Numbered from the stretch's first letter, positions 46,737 to 58,557 are shown. The stretch is DNA of 64,000 bases from Humulus lupulus (GCF_963169125.1 NC_084793.1:41535578-41599577), one strand, 5' to 3'. Numbers and translations: made by a program. Notes: generated by a model from the sequence alone, not told the origin.

Positions 46737-47949
46737 AAAACGACGTGAAAAATTCAGAGGGCACGATCTGGTAATAGTAATAGTCGAGGAACAAAAATCC
46801 TATTTATTATAAATATTAAGTATATCTGATGCCATATGGTTAATTAACATTTTTTGAAATAAACCTTAAATTGTAACCTATACCATACTACAATGATTAA
46901 AAAAATTACCCTAACCCACACCCCACTGAAAAATCAGTAACCACACCACATTAGATGGTGTGTACGTTGGACGTCTTTGTTAGGAACTTATAACGGAATT
47001 TTTATTTATTTTCATGTAGATCTAATATTAAACAAACTAATATGAGATAAGAATACTTACAGTATACGCAGCGGAATAAAAGAGTATTTCCTTAAATTTC
47101 TCTAATTCTTGTATCCTTTCTGTCGCAGAGTATTATCAAAAAACTGAACCGTTCTTCTAATTTCTTCATAGCCTTCCAATGTATCCTTAGAATCACCTAG
47201 ACTAGTATGGGCAATTCTCAACACATGAGATAGATACAAAGAGAAGAAGAGAAAAGAGTAATAAGAGGCTTAAAAAATGACTTGTGTTTAGAGAGAATCT
47301 AAAACCCATCAGAAAATCTAACTTCTGAACTTATAAACTTGTGTTTTGACTTCTCTCTAAGCACTCCTTTTATAGACTCAATTAGGTCATTTAATTTAAT
47401 TAAAAAATCAATAAAATAATAGCCAATTTGAAGCCCTAGGTCAAAATTATCATGGGTTTTAGGCCCGTGAAATTTCTCATTTGATTATAAGCCCATTGGA
47501 CTTAAAATCAATGCCTGTATTTTTTTTAATTGATTTAATTAGTTAAATAATTATTTAATTCCTTTATCAAATTAATTATTTATAATTTGAATCTTGATTT
47601 AAACTTATTTATTAATTTAGATACCAATTTATCTTAATTAATAAATCTGCCATAATTTATCTTTTCTTCTCAAAATTACACAACTCTGTGAAACTATACA
47701 AAATTGACCTGGTCAACTTTGATAATTCTAATTGATAATTAAATCAATTAATTGAGACTATCTAGATGATTTTATCCAAGGTACAATGGGGACCATGGGC
47801 CTATGAAATCAAGCTCCAATAAGTTATCATAAATCTAACAAATAAATTTACTAACTTATTAATTCCTCATGACTCTACTATAGACTCGGAATTGCACTCT
47901 TGAATTCATAGAACGCTCTATAACAAATATAGATATGCTATTAAGTATT

Positions 47950-48992
47950 TGTTGACTGTGTTTTTAGCCAACGACGTGAGAACGTCAAATACGACAAACC
48001 TTCAAGATAATTTAAATAACACAGACGGTTTTAATCAATGAAAGTAAATAACACAAGAGATTTTATAGTGGTTTAGCCCCGATTGTCGGTAATAGCCTAA
48101 TCCACTTAGAGTTGTGATTTATAGATCTGTACTCAAGATCAGATGGACTGAGCCAACTGAGTTTCTTCAGTACAGATTGCAAAAATACAAGAATTCTCTC
48201 AAATGCCAGCACTTTCTCTCTCTAGAATACTCAGACCCAAATTTCTCTCTCTAGAAAGAAGAAGCAGAAGAAGCCCCTCTTTCATCCCATAAGCCCTCTA
48301 TTTATAGGCTTAGGGTCATACATACGGTATCCCTTAGAACCGGGATATTTTATTATATATATTACATTTAAATTACAAAGAAACATTCAAAATTCAAAAT
48401 GTAACAAACCCCCCCATTTGTGGGAAGAATGATAGATTCCCGCGTATCTTGTTGAAGCTGTTTCTGGGAATCTTGACTTAGTCCTCCTCTAGCTAGTTGA
48501 TCAACCTCTCCTACTGACCACTCATGCAAGTGCTGGTCAGACATGTGCATGGTGGTAGGACTAACATTTGTTGGTTGGATGTGCATGGTGGTAGGACATG
48601 GACTTCTCTCCTCTAACATGGCACTCTCCTCTAGCATGCCATGTTTTTCCTCGGACCAAATCCTTGGGGTCTCCTAGGACCACTCTCTTGGGGTCTCCTA
48701 GGACCACTCTCTTGAGTTCTCCTCAGATGCACTCTCCTTAGCTCTCCTAGGATGCATTCTCCTTAGCCTCCTAGGATGCACTCTCCTTAGCTCTCCTAGG
48801 ACCAAGGTGCACTTGGCTTGGTTGTGACATCTTTCAAGCAGTCCAAATTCTTCGTCAGTCTACCGGGTCACCTTATCACAACTCTGAGGAGTCAATGTAT
48901 TTATTGACTATTTATGTGTCTTTTACTGACCATGCACTGCCACTTGTCACCATTATTGCCTCGTCATTGATCTCCAATTTTTGGGTATAACA
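47950..48992 (-). mobile_element. gypsy-type solo LTR inside the copia LTR
   Basis: TGTTGACTGTG to GGTATAACA, with flanks GTATT (47945-47949) and GTATC (48993-48997) as a near-perfect 5-bp duplication. The first copia copy runs straight through this point. A minus-strand TATA box (CCTATAAATAGAGG, plus 48297-48310) and the 'ttatagtggtttagcccc' phrase show a gypsy LTR in minus orientation, related to the LTRs at 42445 and 46169. It contains a tandem repeat array at 48652-48810. Confidence 0.7.
48652..48810. repeat. tandem repeats in gypsy solo LTR
   Basis: About six units of 25-27 bases in two variants: 'ggaccactctcttggggtct' followed by CCTAG, and 'gatgcactctccttagctct' followed by CCTAG. A shorter duplication, 'atgtgcatggtggtaggac', lies just upstream at 48542 and 48579. 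Confidence 0.7.
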
Positions 48993-49996
48993 GTATCCAT
49001 TGTTACAACCACAATTGTCACTCAATCATCTATAGATGGTCTACAATGAGATAGGACTAAAATACCATTTTACCCCTCATTGTATTTTATCCTTAAAACA
49101 CTTAGTTCCTTGTGAATGATATTTCAGTAAACTAATTTAATTACTGAAATGAGATCTCTATCATTTAACACCTTGAACCAAACTAAAAGGAAACCATCGT
49201 TTCACTTCTTCATTAGAAGCTGTAGATGTTCATATCTATGATTAACACTCCCACCCAATTATACTACCAAGTTCCCAATATGTAAGTATGGGCTAGTCCG
49301 TAGGGTAAGCTGGTAACGAACAAGTCAAAGAACTCAAATAATACAATTAGTTAGAATACTAACCACTCAGAATTGAGATTAAATTGACCTATGATCAACT
49401 ATATGATATGACTAGAATAGATAATAACAGTATGTTTACTTATCTTATCAACTGTCAATATCGGTCCAGTCCGATGTAACAAATACATCCGATTTTATCT
49501 ACTTTGCTATTGTTCTGGAAAGAACATAACACTACAATGTGTAAGTAGATCATATCGTAGACTGGCAAGTAAGTGTAAATCTTGTGCACTGACTAATCTT
49601 AGAACTAACTTATTTTGAACATATAATCATATTTATATTCCACTGTGATTACGTCACTATAAATACGATTAGCTATATGCTCGGGATTTAATAGAAGTTT
49701 ATATTAAACAAATAATCATGAAAATAAAACATGTGAGCAAAGTGATTGACCAAGTCAAAAAATGATTTCTATTCTTTTATTGATAATAAAATGAGATTAC
49801 AAAGAAATTGAATTTTAATTAGGACATAAAACCCCAACAGTCTGACGTCTTACTACTACAAAAAAAAAATGGTATTTATGACTCTTGATATAAAGTGTTT
49901 ATTATGTCACCAGCATGTGAGACATAAAAACCCCTAATATAATAAATTGGACTTATTATGTCATGCAATAGTAGACGTAATAAGCTTATTATGACT

Positions 49997-50827
49997 CATG
50001 GTCGAGCCTTCGAATCTCCAACTATTGTGGTTTCAAGGATTAGATCATTATTTGATGAATATAATCAGGTTTGGCATTCAAGGAATCATAGAGCACCTAC
50101 AGCTTGTCATTCTACTGAATGTTGGTTGTCTCCTTTAATGGGTCACAATAAGCTAAATGTTGATGCATCAGTGGATGTTTGTTCCAATACTATAGGTATT
50201 GGAGCAATTATTCGAAATTCAAATGGAGATGTCCTAGCTTGTCTTTCCAAATCTCTCATAGGTAGCACTGATTTTTTAGCATTGTCCTCTCCAACATGAA
50301 GGGATGTTAATCCCTTCAGGTTACTTATTTTTGGTTATTAACAAATGGAGGTTTGGTTTTATTTTATTTTTTTCTGTTTTGATTTTTATTTTTCTAATTT
50401 TGTGAACTATATGATGTTTTATTTTGCAGGTTGCTTTACAATGATACATGCAGAATTTGTAGCTTTAATGGTAGCAATGGATTAGAGCCTAATGTTAGGT
50501 CTTCCATTGAGTTTTGTTGAATCAAATTGTTTAGCAGTTGTGACTGCACATTCCAAACGTTCCTCTTATTGCAATGACTTAGGTTCTTTGTTAGATGATA
50601 TTGCAAGTTTGTTGTCCAATTTTCCAGAAGTATCCCTGATCCATATATGTCGTACAGCCAATAAGGTTGCTCATGGATTAGTAGTGCACGCGCTTAGGGT
50701 GGATGGAGAATTTGTATAGCTAGAAGATTTTCCTTCTTTTCTTCAAGATGATTAGTCTTATAGACTGTATGACATTATAAACTTTTTCAATGAATATATT
50801 TCATTGCAACAAAAAAAAAAAAAAAAA
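49997..50827 (+). pseudogene. 5'-truncated L1 insertion (RNase H-like tail)
   Basis: A 17-base poly(A) at 50811-50827 and a 12-bp duplication with one mismatch (CTTATTATGACT 49985-49996, CTTATTGTGACT 50828-50839) mark an L1-type retroposition. Encoded blocks: LSPLMGHNKLNVDASVD, GIGAIIRNSNGDVLACLSKSLIG, IHAEFVALMVAMD, LPLSFVESNCLAVV, FPEVSLIHICRTANKVAHGLV. These match the RNase H-like (RVT_3) domain at the end of plant L1 ORF2. A TAG replaces the Trp after AMD (50483). The domain is split by an intron-like segment at 50262-50429. Confidence 0.75.
50262..50429 (+). other. intron-like segment inside L1 RNase H domain
   Basis: 168 bases, T-rich, starting GTAGCAC and ending TTTTGCAG. Removing it joins ...SLIG to CFTMIHAEF in frame (phase 1), as the domain requires. 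AGGT occurs at both borders (50260-50263, 50428-50431), as expected for insertion by a 4-bp duplication. It contains in-frame stops. Whether it is spliced is not known. Confidence 0.55.
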
Positions 50828-50960
50828 CTTATTGTGACTATCAGTGAGTAACATATTAAGTCTACTACTAAATAAACTTATTATGTCTCTTTACGTAAGA
50901 CGTAATAAGTTGTTCAAAACTTATTATGTCTCACATAGGAAAACCTAATAAGTTTTTACA

Positions 50961-51638
50961 TTTCTTTTATAATACCCAAATTTCATAAATAGGTCAATAA
51001 TAGAATAAAAAAAATTGTTCTCACTCTCATCCTCTCTATTTTAGTCTCAAATGCATAAAAATTTATCATAAACAATAGTAAATATGCCCATTGCAAATTG
51101 CATTAAAAAGGCACTGAAAAATAAAAATTGAATTTGGTTAAAAATAACTAACACTGATGATATAATTACATTGAACAAAAAAATTAATAAAATTTTCAAT
51201 TGAAAAACACGATGATACAAAAAGTAGAAAAATAATATAGCGAATTATTGAGAGAAATAAAAATAAAAGATGTAATTGTACACAATTTAATTTAATTAAT
51301 AAATCCAATAAGTTATGGAAAATTTAAAGATAATAAGGAAGCTGTTAAAACACAATATATGACTCATTTAGAACATTAACTATTAAAGAAAATAAAAATT
51401 AATTAATTAAAAATATATTTATTGTGTGACAATATTTTACTTAATTAAAAAAAATCCTTTTATTATTATAATACAAAATTATAGCCGTTATATTAATTAT
51501 CCAACGATGTGGGACAACATTATATTTGTTCCAACTTTCGTTAGTTCTAAGCTATCCTTCTTTGTATAGATAGCAAACTTCACCAAAATTTATCAACAAG
51601 TACCCAACTTCATTTCGTCAAATAAAAAAAATGATTTA
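50961..51638. other. AT-rich non-coding stretch
   Basis: No ORF, repeat or RNA gene I can support. Very A+T-rich. Confidence 0.5.
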
Positions 51639-51970
51639 TGTTTTTTTAGATTATATGTTTTGTTTCATTATCTGTTTAGACCATGTATTTTGACAAATGA
51701 CTTTTTGGACCCTATGTTTTTTAAAATAGTTCAAATATCAAATTCTTTTTAACTAAAATCACAAATAATTCATCAAACTAATAACTCAAAACAAAAATAT
51801 AGTCATTCTGCCTAAGAACTGTGTTGTTATACTCAATTTTTTGTTCATCAAAATTAGGTTTAGGGGCCTATTTGAACTATTTTACAAAACACAGGGTTCA
51901 AAAAATAATTTGTTAAAACACAGAGTTCAAACAGGTAATAAATCAAAATACAGGATCTAAAAAGGTATAA
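51639..51970. mobile_element. MITE with ~95-bp terminal inverted repeats
   Basis: Left arm 51639-51735 and right arm 51869-51970 are inverted copies: 'ggaccctatgttttttaaaa' and 'ttttacaaaacacagggttc', plus 'gtttagaccatgtattttga' and 'aaaacacagagttcaaacag'. The arms carry repeated 'gaccctNtgtttt' words like those in the TIRs of the larger element at 52192-58691, so the two may be related. Non-coding. Confidence 0.65.
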
Positions 51971-52468
51971 ACCCTAAAAAAAAAAAAAGACTTTGTCAAT
52001 CTTTATAAGTTGATACTTCAAAATGAAAAACCAGACTCCCTAAACTCGGTGTTTCCTTAGGACCATAGTCGATTCCAAACTACTTTAAAATGTGCAACAA
52101 ATAGATAAACGATCAATCAGGAAGTATACTTTTCAAAAATATATTACCATTATTACAATTTTTAAAATTGGGTTTAACTATTAATTATATTAAATTTAAT
52201 TGGACAAATATTATTTTAGTTTAGACCCTGTGTTGCAAAAGTTACCGATCGGACTCTCTATTTTATTAAATGATAATTCAGATCCTATGTTTTACAAAAT
52301 GGAACAAAATGATACCCTCAGTCCAATTTTAGTCAAAAAAATAATTAAATCCGACCGAAATACCTCTACTTTTATAGATGAGTTAATTTAATAAATTATA
52401 AATTAATATAAAAATTAAATTTTTGGTAATTATAAAAAGAGGGGCTGAGTGTTGGTTTGTTCTCTCCC

Positions 52469-53866
52469 ATGACGAAGAGGAAGAAGCTAATACGTAAGCC
52501 AGTTCTTCGAGTAGGAGAGCAAGATCTACAGCTGAGTTTGGGAGAGAAGCCTCCAATTCATTCTTTGGACAATGATCGGGTGCCTGAAGGCCAAGAGATT
52601 GCTGTAACAGGTGCAGAAGATGAGACCAGTGTTGCGGATTTGAATCGCCAAATTGAAGAGGTCTATGGGTCGGGAGAAAAAGGAACCCAGGTTTTTACCA
52701 CTGTAGGGAATGGAAATGGTGCTACGACTTCTATGATGGCTTCATGGGCAGACAAGGTGGATGAAGGAGACTTTCAAGCTTCAGCTCAAAGACAGTGGCA
52801 AAATTTCACGGCAAGTAAATTGTCCTTTTCAGACCAGAAGCTTGAATTCACTGAACTGTTATACAGGGAGGGACGGAAATTTGCTAGAATTGATGTTGAG
52901 GAGGTTAAAATACAATCCGTAAATTGGAGCTCGGCAGTCATTTGCATGGTGTTAGGTGATAACCCCCCAATGGCTGTATTTGAAGGGTTCATAAAAAGGG
53001 TTTGGGGTCATCTAGGGATAGCTCAGATAGCAAGAATGACTATGGGTTTGCTTATGGTCAAGTTCAATGATGATGTAACAAGGGATCATGTTCTAGAAAA
53101 TGGCATTCTTCAATTTGATAGGAAGCCTGTAATTGTTCGGCCATGGACGACAGATCTGAATGCTATTCGACTTGTGTGATCTGTTCCTCTTTGGATTCGT
53201 CTACAAGACTTGGGGCTACAATATTGGGGTAGTAAATGTCTCAGTGCCCTAGTGAGTACTATTGGCAAGCCAATAATGGTGGACAAATTCACAAGGGAGC
53301 GTTCACGTATTCAGTATGCTAGAATTCTGGTTGAAATGGAAGTTACTGATAACCCCCCTAAAAGTATACAATATATCAATGAGCATGGCCAAATCATGGA
53401 GCAGGGGGTTGAGTATGAATGGCTACCGATTAAGTGTAAGACTTGTGCTGGTTTTGGTCACTCAATGACAGACTGTAGGAAGGTCCAGAATACTCAGTGG
53501 GTCGTGAAGGAGCCTACAACTAAAAAGGAGAAAAAGGATCAGAGAACTGAAGGACTTCAGGATGAAGAGCTGGAGAAGCCTGCAACTCAAGCTAGTTCAG
53601 ACGATGGCAAGGTTCAGGTCAACCCAGTCGAAACTTTACAGCCTAATAGTGAGGTATTAGCTGCTAATGATAAAGGTAATCAGGCAAGCCAACCTTGGCT
53701 TACTCCGAAACGAGTTGCTGCTTCAACCAAGGAAGGACAGAGTTCAGAAATTACTGCTAAAAACTCAGGTCAAAAGTACAAAAAATCAAATAAGTTTGTG
53801 GTGCTACAAGAGCAAATGGTAAGTGGTAAAGAAGGTAACATTAATTCTGTTTCCTCAAATGGATAA
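52469..53866 (+). pseudogene. L1 ORF1 (DUF4283 and CCHC zinc knuckle)
   Basis: True ATG at 52469 (MTKRKKLIRK); no ATG lies further upstream in this frame. About 465 codons. DUF4283-type RNA-binding region from about residue 125 (REGRKFARIDVEEVKIQS..W, GLLMVKFNDD..RD.VLENG, FDRKPVIVRPW). One TGA at 53177-53179 precedes SVPLWIRLQDLGLQYWG. Zinc knuckle CKTCAGFGHSMTDC (C-x2-C-x4-H-x4-C, about 53437-53478). A hydrophilic K/E/Q-rich tail ends SSNG. The protein would coat the L1 RNA. Apart from the one stop (CGA to TGA would explain it) the frame is intact. Confidence 0.85.
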
Positions 53867-56800
53867 TTGTAATATTTTGAGTTAGAATGTTAGAGGGCTT
53901 AATGGTTCTATTAAGCATAGCCCTGTTAGTGACCTTTGTAGCATAAATAAAATAGGAGTAGGTGGTCTTTTAGAGACTAAAATGAAGGGAAACAAAATAA
54001 TAAGGTTCATGGACCATCAGTTTCCAAACTGGGAATTTCACACAAGTTCAGTTATTGAAGGCCGACTGTTGATAGTTTGGAGAAAGTTATTTGTTAAAGT
54101 CAATATTATTGAGGAATCTAATCAATTTGTTCATTGTTTGGTGAAGATGGCTGGTGTGCAGCAAGATTTTGGTGTCACTTTTTTATATGGTTTTAATTCG
54201 ATTGAAGGTAGGAGAAATCTCTGGGAAGGGTTGCAAAGGCCTACTCTTATGGACAAAGCATGGTTAGTTTTAGGGGACTTTAATGCCCCTTTTTCAGGTA
54301 AAGACAGATCAGGTGGTAAGCCTATTTCCGATTTAGAATTGGTTGATTCCGTTCGGTGGCTTGCGGGTGCTCATGTTGAGCCTCTAAAAAGTGTAGGTTT
54401 GTATTTTACTTGGACTAATAACCAAAAATGGTTCAGCTAGAATATACTCTAAAATAGACCATGTTCTTATGAATGAGAAATGGATTGATTTGTTTCCTCA
54501 GTCCACTGCAGTGTTTAGATGGGAAACCATTTCAGACCACTGTTCCTGTCTAGTTAGAACTCAGCCTTTAGAGAAGATTAGGTTAAAGCTTTTTCGGTTC
54601 TATAACTATTGGACAAAGCACCATGAATTTCGTGATCTGGTTTTATATAGCTGGTAGTCACCGCTTAGAGCCACAGGTATCAAAGCTATATTTCTTAAGC
54701 TGCTGAGACTTAAACACTGTTTGAAATTTTTTAACAGGGACAGAATTGGTGATCTGAAGGTAAACTATTATAAGGCTAAAGAGACATACCAAGAAGCTCA
54801 ATTGCAAGCTCAAGCATATCCTCATGTATTTAGTTATCAGGAAGATGAGAGAATAGCAGCTGAAGCCTTCTCGGTTCAGGAAAGACTATATCATAGCTTT
54901 TTAATCCAGAGGAGCAAGATAACATGGCTGAGACAGGGAGATATGAACACTTCATTCTTTTATGCTTTTTTAAAGAAGCGTAAAGCTGAAAATGGTATTG
55001 TCTCTTTCATCACAGAAGAAGGAAAATGAGTGGATAAATTCTCAGAAGTTGTCTCTCATTTTGTGAGTCATTTCAGATGCTTTTTAGGTAGTCCTAGCTC
55101 GGCTACAGGCAGAATAAATATCCAGAATGTTGAGATGGGTTCTAAGCTTTCTGTTGAGCAACAATTGAAGCTTCTTAAACCTTTTTCAAAGAAGGAGATT
55201 CGGGATTCATTGTTTGGCATTCCTATTACCAAATCTCCAGGACCTGATGGATTTGGTTCAGGCTTTTTTAAAGCTAGTTGGCAAGATATAGGGGATGAGG
55301 TCTGTGTTGCAATAACACAGTGTTTTGAAACAGGTTATTTCCCATCTAAGCTTCATGAAACAACTTTGTCTCTGATTCCTAAGGTAGCTAACCCCTCCCG
55401 AGCTGTTGAATATAGACCCATAGCCTGCTGCTCTACATTGTACAAGTGTATGGCTAAATTGATTTGTAAGAGACTGTCCTTAGTTCTCCCTGATCTTGTA
55501 CAGCCAAATCAGGGAGCGTTTGTTAAAGGTCGCTCTATAGCCCATAATATAATGATTTTTCAAGATCTCATCAAAAACTATGGGAGGACTTCTACTTCAT
55601 CAAGATGCGCTATGAAGATCGATCTAAGTAAGGCCTATGACACAGTAGACTGGGAGTTTCTTGAGGACTTGTTAAAAGCTCTAAGATTTCCTATGAAATT
55701 CATAGGATGGGTTATGTCTTGTGTTCGGAATACATCCTATTCTCTTCTGATGAATGGCAGAGTTCAAGGCAAATTTAAAGGTGAAAAAGGGCTGAGACAA
55801 GGTGATCCCATGTCACCTCAGTTGTTTGTTCTTATAATGGAATATTTGACAAGAAGTCTTCAACTAGCAGCGCTTAAATCCCCCTTTAGATATCACCCTA
55901 TGTGTAAAAGTCTCAAGCTTATTAATCTGTGCTTTGCGGATGATTTGCTTTTATTCTGTAAGAGTTCTATCTCAGCTGTAAGAAGTGTCAAGGAGGTTCT
56001 TGATGAATTTGCTGCTGCTACTGGGCTTTCAATCAACTCTGGTAAGTCTCATATTTTTTTTTGTGGAGTCACTAGCAATGACAGAACTCGGATTGCCCAA
56101 GAAATTAATCTGACTGAAGGTACTTTTCCTCTTAAGTACCTTGGGGTTCCCATGAGGCCTACCAAATGGAGACATGAAGATTGTGAGGTAATTCTTCACA
56201 AATTTCGTTTAAAAATGCAGAACTGGGCGAGTAGACATCTCTCCTTTACTGGTCGCATACAACTTATCCATTCTGTTTTGCTTGGGCTTCGAAACTATTG
56301 GATGACTATTTTTGTTTTGCCTCAAAGCATTATCAAGGAAATTGAAAAACTTTGTAGGGGTTTTCTGTGGGGCACATCTGGGCAGAGAAGCAAGATTCAT
56401 ATCCCCTCTTGGCAGAAGGTTTGCCTCCCCAAAGCCTATGGTGGATTGGAATTCAGAGATGGAGCAAGTTGGAATCGAGCTGTTTTAGCAAAGTATGTAT
56501 GGGCTATATCTGCTAAACCAGATTTGTTATGGGTTAAATGGATCAATTCCATTTATCTGAAAGGAGTCAATATCTGGAATTATGAACTGAAGGAAAATTG
56601 CAGCTGGTATTGGAGGAAGCTCTGCCATCTCAAAGATCGTTTTAACCCTGCTGCTATTCTCTCTACTAGTGCGCAAGGGAAGTTTCAGTCTTCAAAATTG
56701 TATAACAGCCTTTTAGACCAGCAAAGGGTTGATTATTATCGGAATGTTTGGAGTAAACTAATCTGCCTAATCATAGATTTATGCTTTGGCAGGTGGTTAA

Positions 56801-57234
56801 CTCTAAGCTTTTAACAAGAGACAATCTCAGTAGGCTGCATGTTCATATGAATACATTGGTCTGTCCTGTTTGTGAGAGATATCCTGAGAGTCATTCTCAT
56901 CTATTTTTTGACTGCATTCTCTCTAAACTGGTGGTTAAAAGTATCTTTGATTGGCTGGGGTTCGATGCTTGGCCTATTGAATTTAATAGCTGGATGGTGT
57001 GGCTGGCTAGAGCTCGGATTGGAGTTTCAACTGCTATTGTGAATATGGTTATTGCTGCTGTTATATACAGCATCTGAAGGAATAGAAATAGGTGTTTTCA
57101 TGATGGTTATTCTTTGACAGTTGTGAATCTAGTACAGGAAGTAAAATACACAACTAAATATAGGCTTTACATAGTGACCAATAAGCAGCTGTCTGTCAAA
57201 GACCAAGTGTACATTCGGAACCTTCAATGTAATT
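53859..57234 (+). pseudogene. L1 ORF2 (endonuclease, RT, zinc-finger RVT)
   Basis: ATG 53859 overlaps the ORF1 stop. Endonuclease region: NILS*NVRGLN (Trp to TAG, 53883), LLETKMK, LVLGDFNAPFS, YFTWTNN, then a one-base frameshift in an A-run near 54427, SKIDHVLMN, TISDHC. Stops at 54655 and 55027. RT is open from 55030 to 56814: FSKKEIRDSLFGIP..KSPGPDGF, YRPIACCSTLYK, NQGAFVKGRSI.HNI, AMKIDLSKAYDTVDW, GLRQGDPMSPQLF, and the catalytic CFADDLLLFC (about 55931). A frameshift near 56760 leads to the zinc-finger RVT region (RFMLWQVVNSKLLTRDNL, CPVC..Y.ES..HLFFDC), with a TGA at 57075. No RNase H tail. Confidence 0.85.
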
Positions 57235-57372
57235 AGTTGAGTATCTTATCTGGTTTGTAGTTGGCAGGTGTTCCTGTTTGTTTTTGAGTCTTTGACTCTC
57301 ATTTGTATTGTTCATTTGTTCAATGAAGTTCATTTTTCTTCTTGATCAAAAAAAAAATTAATATAAAAATTA

Positions 57373-58557
57373 TAAAGAAAATCATATTTTGATTAATTAA
57401 TACTTTAAAATAGTTATATGAAAAATTTAAACCTAAACACTAAATTTAAGACCTAAATTTCATCATTAACTTATAACATTAAAAAAATAATAAAAAATCT
57501 AATAAGTAAAAAACAAAACAAAAACTTAAAATTCCACCAAATATTTATAACATAACATGTTCTTCTTCCTTGAAACCCAGAAATTCATCAAAATCCAAAC
57601 CAAAAATATGTTCTTGAGTTCATCCTTCAAATCCATAATCAACATCAATACAAAAAACCTAGTTTTACAAAAAAAATCTAAATAAAAAAAATCAATCCCT
57701 AACTTCAATATTACATCTAAAAATCAATATCAAAACTCACTTTTTTCTTCTTATTATTCTTCTTCAAACATAAAATTTTGTGTCTTGGACTTAGCCATCC
57801 CTGTCAACTTCAGACCTCGGCAGTTCTTGGACTTCAGATCTGGCCTCACCAATTGCACAAGTGCATCAGATCTCGGTCATGGGGGGTGTGTAGGAGGGAT
57901 GAAGCTCCTTGACACCAATAGTTCACAAACCCATATCAAAGTTGGTAGGGTCCGACCAAACATGAAATCATAATCTGGGTTCGTAGGCCAATTTCTGAAG
58001 AAGATTAAGAGTCCCCAGATGTTTTTTAGATCTGCGTCTTGAGAACTCCCCAGAATTTTCAGGTCCACGCTAAGCTTCTCAACCCCAGATCAAAAGTCGC
58101 AATCTGTTCGCGAGGCCTGCCACACACCCAACCTTTGTTTGTGGTGACCCACGTCGATCCGTTTGTGGGGTCTGCCACACTCTAGTTCGCAGTCAATCTG
58201 CATGCTTCGACAGAGGTTGTTGAGTTCTTCCCCATGGTTGAAAACAAGTAGTAGCAGAGAAGAAGGAAAGAGGGAGGTGGAAGAACGGGATGAAGAAGAT
58301 TAAGATTTGGGTTTTTCTGCACTCCTCCTCTTCTAGGAATCGATCTCTCTTTTCTTTCTCTTTGTATATTAAGTTTGATTTGTATGGAATTTTGGTTAAA
58401 GTTTAATTTTATTTAATTTATTAAATATGATTTTTTTTATTTTGAAATTTATATAATTTTTTATTATTTTTAATTTAATAATATTTTATATTTAATTAAA
58501 TAATTCATTAATTAATAAAACCTAAGAGTATTTTGATCCTATTTAAAAAAAGTTTGA
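57373..58557. other. cargo of MULE-like element
   Basis: First part (57373-57770) is AT-rich. Then a GC-richer segment (57780-58330) has phrases such as 'ggcctcaccaattgcacaagt' and 'acccacgtcgatccgtttg'. No reading frame or known domain could be recognised on either strand. It could be a captured gene piece or simply element sequence. The short frames 57785-57973 (+) and 57877-58068 (-) overlap and neither has support. Confidence 0.35.

Larger units (their letters stand above)
41683..46812. mobile_element. inverted-repeat (foldback/MULE-like) element with gypsy insert
   Basis: Left arm 41683-41845 pairs with a right arm split in two: 42300-42444 and 46737-46812. Matching words include 'gatttttgacctcgaactatta' (left) with 'ataGtcgaggaacaaaaatc' (right, beyond the insert), and 'gttagtttctgtcctatgtggc' with 'gccatataggacaaaaactaac'. 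Between the arms is AT-rich sequence, itself partly self-complementary (41930-42240). Removing 42445-46736 rejoins the right arm. The element proper is about 0.83 kb and non-coding. The outer edges are approximate. Confidence 0.6.
46978..49839 (-). mobile_element. copia solo LTR, second copy, interrupted
   Basis: Same family and orientation as 1406-3215: begins TGTTAGGAACTT and ends AAACCCCAACA, with flanks GTCTT (46973-46977) and GTCTG (49840-49844) as a near-perfect target duplication. The body follows the first copy throughout, except for a 1.04-kb insertion at 47950-48992. No coding region. Confidence 0.7.
49850..50960. mobile_element. CACTA-like DNA-transposon remnant
   Basis: Left end resembles a CACTA terminus (CTACTACAAAAAAAAAATGG, 49852). 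Inside, the word AACTTATTATGTC and its inverse recur (49930, 49975, 50878, 50905, 50923) on both sides of an L1 insertion, as subterminal repeats do. I could not find a matching right terminal repeat. No transposase gene. Confidence 0.4.
52418..57355 (+). mobile_element. near full-length L1 LINE, inactive
   Basis: 4.94 kb, flanked by a perfect 17-bp target duplication AATTAATATAAAAATTA (52401-52417, 57356-57372) with a short poly(A) from 57348. Contains ORF1 (52469-53866) and ORF2 (53859 to about 57234). ORF1 and ORF2 overlap by 8 bases at ATGGATAA (53859-53866). At least five in-frame stops and two frameshifts make it dead. It lies inside a MULE-like element. Confidence 0.85.

Noticed and set aside
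52457..52468. L1 ORF1 starting 4 residues earlier
   Set aside because: That codon is TTG; the first ATG in frame is 52469.
57785..58068. Overlapping ORFs of about 60 residues in the MULE-like cargo
   Set aside because: Opposite-strand frames, no domain or codon signal; kept only as cargo of unknown origin.
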